Positions 1 to 8,468 of a DNA stretch of 12,299 nt are shown here, in pieces. Within the stretch, counting starts at the first letter, position 1; the number at the start of each line of letters is the position of its first letter. The translations under genes and the position numbers were made by a program. Under the pieces are notes generated by a model that did no database searches, had not been told where the DNA came from, and worked only from the letters and a program-made list of their open reading frames with translations. This stretch comes from Gamarada debralockiae (taxonomy: Eukaryota; Ascomycota; Leotiomycetes; Helotiales; Hyphodiscaceae), in the NCBI GenBank assembly GCA_002803225.1, contig NXFV01000293.1, forward strand, positions 1 through 12,299. The letters run 5' to 3'.

Positions 1-671
1 AAGAGTATAAAGTAACGCGTAGGACTCTATATAATTTGCTTTCCTACATATAAAAACGCGTGTAGTTATGTTTGTTTACATTTAACTACGCGTAATACTA
101 GCTCACGTGTGGTCACGTGTGACGCTAAGATGGTTTACTACCAGTTTGGGGGCCCACGCGGGCCGGGTTAATCCCCTTTTCCCTACCGCGGGTCGGGTCG
201 AACCGTGGGGCGGTTCCAAGGGTCACTCGGGGCCCCATGGTGCCCCATGACGCGCCCTAATTATTATCCGTATCAAGTGAGACTTTAGTACTGACTTTCA
301 CTCCAAGGTTATATGAAAACTTCGATTAACCTAGTATTTCCTGTGAGGAGGTTTTTAATATGGCTACTTTTGAAATTGACTAGCCGTATTACTGTGTCCT
401 TCAGGTCCGGGAGAAACTTGCCATGCTTATGCAGAACAGGAAGAGTGTCACAAGAAAGTATATCTCTACAATAAAATTCCGGAAAGATCTAAATAACCTG
501 AGCATTCAGGGCTCGCCAGTTAGGCTGCTCTGAAATGACAGCATCAAAACAGTGAAGCTAAGATCAGGGATTGTAGTTGCTACTCTGAGAGAAGACTCAT
601 TTCAATGTTGGATCCATCTCTAATCTGCACTTATCGCTAACTCCTTGAGACACGAGCCTCAAAGAACAATC
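1..671. other. Non-coding edge with hexamer cluster and GC-rich island
   Basis: No reading frame here can be supported as a gene. The first 125 bases hold three ACGCGT and two CACGTG hexamers. Positions 148-257 are strikingly GC-rich, and the rest up to 671 is ordinary AT-leaning sequence that would contain the 3' untranslated end of the minus-strand Clr5-ankyrin gene. No canonical terminator or transposon end was identified. Confidence 0.5.
103..123. repeat. Tandem CACGTG elements with palindrome
   Basis: TCACGTGTGG at 103-112 is followed directly by TCACGTGTGA at 113-122, a 10-bp tandem repeat carrying CACGTG at 104-109 and 114-119. GTCAC (112-116) and GTGAC (119-123) also form a near-perfect palindrome. 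CACGTG is the known core site of fungal bHLH regulators, but these bases could equally be a mobile-element end. Confidence 0.55.
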
Positions 672-3600
672 TTACGTTTGATCTATCGGAGTCCCGAAAG
701 ACGGCCATTGATCAAGAGCAGGCATACTTGCCACACTTGCCAGTGACAGCTCCGCAATCAAGTTTCTACACGCCATGTGCCCATTTTCCTCTGCTAGTTC
801 CATCGCCCTCCGACACTGCTCCTGGCCAAAGCCAGCGACAGTCCTTTTCCAAAGAAACTCAATCATGTCAAGACGGCCATGCTCTGCCGCTCCCTCAAGT
901 GGCCATCGGCCGTTGATCTCCGCTGGTAGAGCTTGCAGGTCTGCCCCGTGCATGAGCAGTTTGGCAGCGATGTTGCAATTGCCTCGGATGGCTGCGAGTT
1001 GGAGAGCCGTCGCACCACCACGGGTCGCTGGTCTGGCGTTGACGTCTGCTCCGGTCTCGAGAAGCAGCGTGACAATTTCGAAGCTGCCTACCTCTACCGC
1101 TTTTTGCAAGGGGGATCTCTTCCATCCCACAGTAGTCTCTGGTCTGACAGTGGCCCCGCGACTGATCATAAGTTGAACCAAGTCTTTGCTCTCTGTCTCG
1201 ATGGCTTCGAGGAGCGCTGTCTGCTTGGCATAAAGTCCACTGTAGGTGTTCATCGCGACGACGCTGTTGGGATCGCAGCCAACGTCGAGAAGTTTCTTAA
1301 TCACTGTAAAGTCGGCGTGATGGCCCTTCCGGCTCAGCCTGATTGCCAGACCGAGCGGTGACACTCCATCTGAGAAGCTTTTTACGTCGACGCACCCGGA
1401 ATCGAGGAGGGCTTTCACAGCCTCAAATCCAGTGGGGCCTTGTCTAATTGCGGCCATCAGGGCATCTGTTCCGAAGCTAGGTACTATATGATGGCTGGTT
1501 CGAAAAGGGATTTGTTTCAAGAGTAGCGGGAGCATCTTAGGATATTTCTTTGCACATATCACGAATATGTCTTCGTCGGCGGGATCGGCGCCCCATTCAA
1601 TAAGAGTGTGAACCAGCTGAGCATTGCCCCTGCTGAGTGCAATTTCAAGGCAGTTTGTGAGACCAAGCCTGGATGCTCTTCCAGATCTGAGGAGAAGTTC
1701 AAACCACACCATATTTCCCTTCTTTAAGGCTTCCGAAAGCTCCCCGTACCCCCAAACCGCATTAGGGAAAGCGGATAGAAGATCCTGGAATATTGATTCA
1801 TCACCCCAGGTAATTGCCTCTTGGAAAACGGTACTCTCTCGAGACTTGTATCGGTGAACGCGGCACCCTGAATCAATGTTGACATCTGCATTTAGAATTT
1901 CGCGCACCATGCTGTGATTTCTGCGCAACACGGCCGCGAACAGTGGCTTTGACGGTCCTGATGAACTGCCGTCCCTGAAGTTGACATCGGCACCTGCTGC
2001 AAGTAATTCCCGGAAAATCTCCTCGTGATCATTTTCAACAGCGTACAACACCGCTCTCGCCATGTGTGAAGGGTCAGGAGAAGGGCAGTAGTCCAGTAGC
2101 TTCCTAACATACACAATGTTGCCAGTTTTCGATGCCGCTGCGATAGCAGGTTCTAGGCGGCTTCCCTCATTTAGGTGTTCTAGGGCACCTATAGCCTCTA
2201 TCATGTGAATGAGGCTTTCATTTCCGGCCTCAATTGACTCCGCAAGCGATGTCGTCATAGTCCCCTCGGCATCGTAGTCGATGCTGTGCGCAGGCGCATT
2301 CATATCTGGTCCCAAAGTGAGAACAGTGTTTATTACATCGTCTCTCTTGCATTGTATTGCAGCGCTTAGGGCTCTGTGTGGAGTTTTGGAGTGACGCAGA
2401 AGCAGCTGAACAAGTAGTAAATGGCCGCGTTTTGCACCTTGGACCAAAGCCCAGTCCACCTGATTTTCAAAGCGGCTCAAACATCTTCCGCACTTCGTCC
2501 GCTCGCAGGCCAAAATAATCTTCTTGATAGCCTCTGTAGCTTGCCAGTCATCGAGTAGTTTTGCGATCAGATACAGAAACCCAGAACCAAATAGCCTCGA
2601 GTGATCAGAGTCGGATACACTGGAAACAAGACGATAAGCCAGTTCGGGGCAGTGAAATGCCTGCAAGGCTCGTATGGCAATGTCAAGATGCACCTTGGCA
2701 CTAGCTTGCAGTAGCACGTTGCTGAGTTCGAGAACATCTGAAGTAATTATTTCGCCCCAGCGAATTCCATTGAGGAGTTCTGCAAGTGCGCCTCCTTTTG
2801 AGGGGTCTAGATGGCATGTTCTATTCACATCAGCTCTAGCGCTGAGCAATAGTTCAACCGTTCCCAGATCCCGGAGACTTACAGCTCGCTCAATAGGTGT
2901 ATACTTTTGGCCATTGAAGATGCAAATCGTAGTGTCAACGTCAACTGACCCAATGGCAAGCAGGCGTTTGAGAGCTCGCTCGTCCTTCGCTTCGATGGCT
3001 GCTCGGAAAAGATTTTCTGCCAAGGCCTTCGCGACATGACTTTGACTAGCTTGCAAGAACTGTAGCAATAGCGAATTAATGGCCCCATATCGGCTCAAAT
3101 ATTTGAGCACGCTCTGAATGGGAACATCCTGGAGACCGGCAAAGCCATTGGCGATTGAAAACACCAAGACTTGATTCAATTTAGTTTGAAGCATCTCATC
3201 CTCCATAATTAAACTCTGCCTGCTTTCGAAACCTCCTTGCAGGTCCTCGTTAGGCAGCAGACTTTTGAGGGATAGGAAAAGGGACGTCGCATCTAATGGC
3301 CGTTGGTCGCTCTGGTTTTGGTCGTTTTCCGACACACAAGATCTGGCATCTGCAAAGAAGACTTGAACTGGGTTGTGAATGGTAGAAGTCAAGTGGGCCC
3401 CGGGAACGTTAGGAGAACGGCCTGTTAGATGGATTCCTGAAGAAATATTAGGCATATTTATCTCAGAGATGCAATAATCCTTGGAAACAATATTTTGGAA
3501 CATTTGAATCTTGAAAGGAATTACACACCTTGAGCTTCCAAATCTTCTTTGAACCGTTTGAACGGCAAGTCGTCTAGCATGTAATGTGCGGGTTTTTGGA

Positions 3601-4562
3601 AATCCAAAGGCACGGGAAAAGCCAGTTGGTTGGAAAAATTCGCCCAATTTGTCGGGTCCCAGTAGGGCGACCCAAAGTTGATGTCACCGAAATTCGATAG
3701 CTCCCGTTGCAAAGGCCACTCGATCATTGCCCTCGACGAGCTAAGCAGAAATATGTCGCTTGAGTGAGGTGGCAAAGGCTCTTCGCCGACAATATCCACG
3801 TCGATACCTTGAGCATCAGAGATGCGCGAAAGGTCTGGGTGTAGAAGTGTGGTCTGTGTGCCCAAAAAATCAATACTATCATCGACTTGGCGGTCTGACC
3901 TCTCGCCAACATCAGGACCAGTGCCGCCAAACGAACCGCTGTCGTCGATAGCTGGGGAATTTGGTGACGAAAATTCATCACGGACTTTGTTGTGCGAGTG
4001 ATCCGACTCATTAATGTCGTCGAGGTTCGTATAAGGGGTCCACCTTCCATCGGCCCCTAAAGTCTCAATAGAAACATTCCGGAAGCCGGCCGAGCGTCCT
4101 TCTATCACGGTGTCAGCTACAATCTGGTGCAGTTTATGGCCATGCATCACCTTTCATCGTACGGCACTTTGAATTCCTAGATTTACCCCTACAGTATCGT
4201 CTCGCTCTCTGAATTCTAGACTCGGGAATGGGATGGCCCGAGATAAGTATTCTGCATTTTCTGTGCCCGGGGTTGAGTTTGTCGAGAATTTCAAGTATAT
4301 CTGCCCACTCATCTTTTTTGAGATTCTTGCGATCTTGCCAGATATCAAGCTGTGTTTCGTACTGTGAACGGCTGAGACAAAAAGTTATCAAGTTGAACAA
4401 GTGAAAGGGCGGAGAGTGCTATGCGTACCTCGCACTGAATCCATGATCATCCTTCATAATAGCTATTACCTCTTTAAGTGTTTTGTCAGGGGTGAGATCC
4501 AAGATAGTGTCTTTCCAATGGTCCCATTCGCTTGCTGGAATTCGTCGCGTTGCTGAATCCAT
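672..4562 (-). CDS. Clr5-domain ankyrin-repeat protein, four exons, about 1223 aa
   Basis: Proposed exons on the minus strand are 4562-4429, 4371-4187, 4116-3529 and 3436-672, with GT-AG introns of 57, 70 and 92 bp that all keep frame. Exon 1 starts at the ATG at 4562 and, joined to exon 2, completes a fungal Clr5 domain (about residues 10-67): a Trp-rich start, then HGFSASRSQYETQLDIWQ and RKNLKKDEW. Residues about 105-303 are acidic, Ser/Asp-rich and probably disordered. From about residue 385 onward there is a helical region and divergent ankyrin repeats; the clearest are near residues 480-509 (KYTPIERAV, VELLLSARADVN) and 1075-1137 (SPLQKAVEVGSFEIVTLLLE, GADVN, TALQLAAIRGN). A small Cys cluster, CERTKCGRC, lies near residue 613. 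Proteins of this architecture are common in filamentous ascomycetes but mostly uncharacterised; ankyrin repeats usually bind proteins, and no enzymatic activity is visible. The third intron is least certain: the 3528/3437 pair was chosen for frame and a CTAAT branch-like site before TTTCTTCAG, but donor 3526 with acceptor 3480 or 3462 is also in frame. Confidence 0.85.
3437..3528 (-). other. Intron 3 of the Clr5-ankyrin gene (boundaries tentative)
   Basis: The acidic linker frame ends at a stop at 3521-3523, and the ankyrin frame continues elsewhere, so an intron is required between about 3529 and 3350. Donor GTGTGT at 3528 with acceptor TTTCTTCAG ending at 3437 keeps frame and leaves a CTAAT branch-like element. 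Donor 3526 with acceptors ending at 3480 or 3462 is an in-frame alternative. Confidence 0.5.
4117..4186 (-). other. Intron 2 of the Clr5-ankyrin gene
   Basis: The donor is GTAAAT and the acceptor is ATTGTAG. Splicing joins the frame ending in RARRYCR to the frame starting DTVIEGRSAGF, with an Ala codon across the junction. Without it, the upstream frame ends at a stop near 4134. Phase and length (70 bp) fit, but no protein homology crosses this junction, so the exact sites are inferred. Confidence 0.6.
4372..4428 (-). other. Intron 1 of the Clr5-ankyrin gene
   Basis: The donor GTACGC follows exon base 4429 and the acceptor TTTTTGTCTCAG precedes exon base 4371. Removing these 57 bp rejoins the two halves of the Clr5 domain in frame across a split Ser codon (AG + C). 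This is the best-supported intron of the gene because the conserved domain runs through it. Confidence 0.85.
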
Positions 4563-4789
4563 GTTGAGGGATTAGAGAAGAATAGTCAATCAACAGGGAC
4601 GTCTGATGAGGTAACAGCTTTGCACAAACGCGGTACGGGTATGGTCTCGTTGGTTCGTCTTTTGCTCCTGAGTAATTTTTTGAGATATTCTGTCAGGTTC
4701 CTGTCAGGCGAATACGGAATCAGAAAAAGCAACAGAAACTTGAGTGGCTCAAAGAGACAATCACCGGCAGCCGTACCAAACCCACCTTC

Positions 4790-4797
4790 TTATATAA
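4790..4797. promoter_or_regulatory. TATA-like palindrome upstream of the Clr5-ankyrin gene
   Basis: TTATATAA lies about 230 bp upstream of the proposed ATG at 4562 and reads the same on both strands, so it could serve the minus-strand gene. This is motif and position only; AT-rich fungal intergenic DNA produces such matches by chance. Confidence 0.3.
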
Positions 4798-4918
4798 GCC
4801 TACCTGTATGGGATGGATGCTTAGATCTGTATTTGCAGCCGCCGCTGAAAATGCCTTGGCCCAAAACTGACGAAACGCGATATAATCATTGCAGAAAGAA
4901 TATTGCCGATCTTTCGGG

Positions 4919-4979
4919 GTTTGTCTCCAGATTTTGTCTCCAGGTTTTCTCTACCGGGTTTTGTCAGATTTTGTCAATG
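4919..4979. repeat. Degenerate tandem repeat of a TTTTGTC-containing unit
   Basis: Imperfect copies of a unit of about 12 bases follow one another: TTTGTCTCCAGA, TTTTGTCTCCAGG, TTTTCTCTACCGGG, TTTTGTCAGA and TTTTGTCAA. The same CAGATTTTG and GGGTTTTGTCA elements recur at 5768-5790, about 800 bp away and in the same orientation. This fits a simple-sequence patch or worn transposon subterminal repeats. Confidence 0.55.
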
Positions 4980-5751
4980 TGGCTTTGAGTTAGGCAGCCA
5001 CGCGTCATTCCTTCGCTTAGTCGTGATACACCGGACTTTGCCGCCTTTTCATTAATATCACTACGAATAAATCAATAAAATTAAAATCTATAATTAATAA
5101 GTAGTCGTCTGACTTTGCTCTTTTACTACAGCCTTAAACGCTTTGGAAACTCCTCTACAAAATAGTTAATATAAAATCGCGGCAGCCTCCTCTGTGCCTC
5201 TTAACAGAATGCGCTCCGACGTAGACAGTATGAGAGCCAGAGATAATAGCTCTAATTGTGTGTTATGAATTTCTGCCACTTGTTTCCTCTCCCTTTCTTA
5301 CTTCATGTGCGTCATTTTTATTAAAAATTTATGTGTTTTCAGTTGGAACCAATTTAATTAGAATTATTTGAAAGTGAAAAAGTCAGTTGGCTCACCTTTC
5401 CGACCATCTTGATAGGTCATGCAATGGCTGATGATTGCAGCATCGCAGCTTGCTAGATATTTATGTGAACTTCAAGGATATTCACATAATGCTGATTTAC
5501 TACTAGGTGAATGCTTTGACTTAATGTTGACTTTGTGCAGGTTAGGTAATGAGACTCTCGATTAATGGGCGGGACTATTTCTATAGATGTTCGAGCTCCC
5601 ATAGGCTCTAGCTGTGAAGTATCAGATATTTGGGAATCTGAAAACCTGCCCTTTTGGTTTAATTTGGTAGCTTGTTAAGGGGTAAGCTAATGGGGTTGCA
5701 ATTGCACCAACAAGAGATGCAAATTAAGAAGGAAGGTAGCGCCAAGACTTC

Positions 5752-5802
5752 GTGAGGCTGTGTCATTCAGATTTTGATCGGGTTTTGTCAAGACAGCCTC
5801 AC
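5752..5802. repeat. Inverted repeat with 10-bp perfect arms
   Basis: GTGAGGCTGT at 5752-5761 is the exact reverse complement of ACAGCCTCAC at 5793-5802. The 31-bp loop contains CAGATTTTG and GGGTTTTGTCA, which match the repeat patch at 4919-4979. It could be a folded MITE remnant or a hairpin; no target-site duplication was recognised. Confidence 0.5.
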
Positions 5803-6594
5803 AGGTTGGGGGCAGCGATAAGCCCTATCGCAGCTCCTCAAAAATTCATCATGGAGGGTGAAGAACGGTTCTGATAGGTTCGATATTTTACTCGAGAACA
5901 CGATTATAGTATATATGCAGATGCCACACACTGTTGGAATACAATCCCTGGTCAATCAGTAATTCGGGGAATGTAAAAAATAATCAGTCTGAGGCGTCAA
6001 TGGTTTGGTCTTTGCAAGGTATCTCTACAGCGATGTAGGTCCATGAGAGTTGCACATTTCGCCGAGCTGATCCTTCTATTTCTTGAAATTAATATTTCCA
6101 TCCAAAACCGCATCCACTTGCCCAACTAGCAGAATGAGGAGCTCTGCAAGTCTAAAAGCAATCCTGGTGTATTTTGAAGGTATACTCTTCCAAGAGCCGA
6201 TGATATCACAAGATGACAAAACCGCCAGAGCTTGGGATGACGAAATCAGAGCAAAAGTCTGTGACAAAAAATCAGAACACTTCCAAAAGCCGGCCAGCCA
6301 TAAACAAAGGTACGAACAATACCATGCTAAGCGACCAATCAAATCCAGCTTCGCCCTAGATGCTACTGCCAAAATCTTGTCATTAGAATCAATCATACCG
6401 CCGAGTTTTGAATCAGAAAACGAACTCAATACCACCTAGAAACGTGTATAAGAGGGGGAACCGGAACACATATATCAAGGAGCCATTCTTGCCATTCCTT
6501 GAGAAGCCTATTGCCCCGCTTTTGGACGCCAGTCACATTACCAAACTTCAATCAAACAATTTTACGTACCAAATTTTGGTCAACATATCCAATC

Positions 6595-6973
6595 ATGCCT
6601 AATTCACCTGATTCACGTTTTCAGGTGTTGGGAGATAATAGCAGGTATGTAACCCGGCTTTCATAGTCATTGAAACGATCCCAAGGCCCAAGTTAAATCT
6701 CGTTACTAGGAAACCCAACAAGCAGCCATCATACATGCTGCAAGGTTATCTTCGAGCGGATGCAACCATCTCAGAGCGTTGTTCTGGGGCGATCCAATTA
6801 GACAACAACCACAAGAGCAAGAACACTCGTTTAGACAAGGCCATGAAGCAGCTGGAGGACTTCGATAATATATGGGGCAGGAGTCAGGAAGCCACCAAGT
6901 GAGTGCAAATGGACAGACTATTGAAGGGGATGTCGAACTTATTGGCAGGTCTGGAGGGTATGGTGATATCTAG
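6595..6973 (+). CDS. Candidate small spliced gene, unknown function (about 87 aa)
   Basis: A three-exon model (6595-6644, 6710-6898, 6949-6973) joins in frame through introns of 65 and 50 bp. The donors are GTATGT and GTGAGT, both consensus, and the acceptors are TTACTAG and TTGGCAG. The central exon looks coding, with many AAG, AAC, GAG and GAC codons and a charged helical segment (NTRLDKAMKQLEDFDNIWG). The frame before the ATG stays open to about 6409, so the start may lie upstream. I recognise no domain, signal peptide or membrane segment. It could be a small lineage-specific gene, a remnant of a larger one, or chance; the paired consensus splice sites are the main support. Confidence 0.35.
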
Positions 6974-6979
6974 ACCAAA

Positions 6980-8038
6980 AGTCTAAGCCTTTAGTAAGAC
7001 CAAGATATCAGACTGACCATCAACTAAACTGAATAGTTTAAGTCACGCTGAAGATATAAGGGAAGGGTTATGCTTCGTAGAGAAGGGAAGAGAGAGAGAT
7101 TGAAGAATTGAAGATTATCAAGCCTATTTGAGACTAGCGTTCATATGTACCCATGTCACCTCATACCAACAATTGGTAGTAGAGTAGACCTGTAGTAGGC
7201 TTTGAATTCGTAAATCTGAAATTGAAATAGATCGTTGAGCGGCCTCGCCAGCCGCAGTTTGGGTCCATCCATGGCTGGTTTTGCAGCCGATTTCAATCAG
7301 GGGAGAGCCCAAAACTTCATGAGTTCCATACACCCACACTACACGTTTGAAAAGTATAAGTCATATATTTGATTATAGAGTTAATATTGGCGAACAAAAT
7401 CTAGCTCTTAAGAATTTTGATTTTGCGTTATGTTGAGAAATGTTGAGAAGTTTCGTAATTTTGACTGCAAACCCCCTAGCAGGTGGCATGTACTCATCAG
7501 CTAGGAGCCTCTTGCTGGTGCACCATCAATTTCAATCACGACACGACCACCTCGTCAACTACTGGAACCTAATTTTTCAATATCGTGGGTTCTGCTGGCT
7601 AGAACGCATATTTCACTTACGTAGCACGACTTTAGCCATTCTCCTTCGGAACTCTATGGCCACTCAAGCGACTGCACGACAGGCACAAAAGCAAGGCGAA
7701 CGCCCCAAAACCAAATGAGGAGCAATGCCGTATGCCTGCGTCATACTCCGCCAAGGTCCCTGCATAGTCCCACTTTTCTAGGATAGAGCCAGCACTTTGG
7801 ATCAGTTAGGTGGTCATCCCGCATCAGTTTTAGACGATCTAGTTCATCTAGTGACTCCGGCGCCATATGGTTTCTACATATCACTTGGTTTTTGCACACT
7901 GCTTGGTTCCCACCTAAACAGGACTTGACTGTTTCCGAAGACGGAGTCACTTGATGGTAGAGATGATACGGCGTTCAGTTGAAGACGGCAGTCCTTGAGA
8001 GCATACGTCGCGAACGACGAAGCTCATGTTATGACTAC
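6980..8038. other. Region with only unrecognised short reading frames
   Basis: A purine-rich tract runs from about 7055 to 7120. A plus-strand frame at 7440-7718 (92 codons) and a minus-strand frame at 7741-7950 (69 codons) are open. The latter has protein-like composition around SLDELDRLKLMRDDHLTD, but neither matches a family I know, and neither has clear splice partners. The minus-strand frame may belong to the same decayed gene as the fragment at 8039-8323. I see no RNA gene or transposase here. Confidence 0.35.
7431..7450. repeat. 10-bp tandem duplication
   Basis: TGTTGAGAAA is followed directly by TGTTGAGAAG. It is a short local duplication with no recognised function. Confidence 0.5.
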
Positions 8039-8323
8039 TTATCCCACGGCATGTCGCTTCCCCCGCCTGTGTATTTGTGGATTTAGTAGAGGATTGATCG
8101 TAGATTCGTTCTCCCCGAGACTGAGGTCGTTCTCGGCATTATCGATAATTAACCTGTATGCACCTGTATTAACATAGTACTGTAGAGCTAATTTCGCACG
8201 AAGAGAACTATACATACTACAGCGGGGTACTTACCTGCTCAAATCCCAAGATTTGAGCTCCGTATTGCCCGGGAAGACCTTCTTGATCCTCTTGTTGATA
8301 TAATCAGCCAGGCGAGACCGCAT
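8039..8323 (-). pseudogene. Spliced fragment of an unrecognised protein (possible relic)
   Basis: Two exons, 8323-8235 and 8153-8039, join in frame across an 81-bp intron with a perfect GTAAGT donor and a GCATACAG acceptor. The product contains RSRLADYINKRIKKVF and, beginning just after the splice, LIIDNAENDLSLGENEST, which look like real protein. The first exon is open upstream to a TAG at 8369-8371, beyond which the same frame stays open again, so the ATG at 8323 may not be the original start. It lies just downstream of the HET pseudogene in the same orientation and could be the end of a separate gene or a C-terminal extension of it. No family is recognised. Confidence 0.35.
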
Positions 8324-8468
8324 TTGACTGACCTGCTCAAACTCAAGGCCACCCCTCGCTCTTATAGCCTAATTATCGACGGGGCGGGTATAGCCACCCG
8401 AGAGTAGACTGAAAACCAATTCCCACCTCACAAATCGCAAACCCCCTATTCCAATCCCATTCCCTCTT

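Larger units (their letters stand above)
4563..6590. other. AT-rich intergenic region, no supported gene
   Basis: Upstream DNA of the Clr5-ankyrin gene passes into a long AT-rich stretch with many stops in all frames. The only notable frames lie on opposite strands at 6076-6439. The minus-strand one is hydrophobic (for example LDLIGRLAWYCSYLCLWL) but begins with GTG just after a stop, and I recognise no family. The stretch also contains degenerate TTTTGTC repeats and a 10-bp inverted repeat, listed separately. Confidence 0.5.

Noticed and set aside
181..230. tRNA B-box-like sequence near GGTCGGGTCGAACC
   Set aside because: It departs from the B-box consensus, and no acceptor stem, A box or anticodon arm could be assembled around it.
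728..1361. Several plus-strand and alternate-frame reading frames inside the ankyrin gene
   Set aside because: They lie entirely opposite or out of frame with a clearly ankyrin-encoding strand and have low-complexity, unlikely protein composition; they are shadows.
4620..4988. Plus-strand 122-codon frame upstream of the Clr5-ankyrin gene
   Set aside because: It spans the probable promoter and ends in the TTTTGTC repeat patch; no motif, splice logic or family supports it.
6971..6985. TAGAC-CAAAA-GTCTA hairpin as a terminator
   Set aside because: Only a five-base stem, and hairpin terminators of bacterial type are not expected for fungal RNA polymerase II genes.
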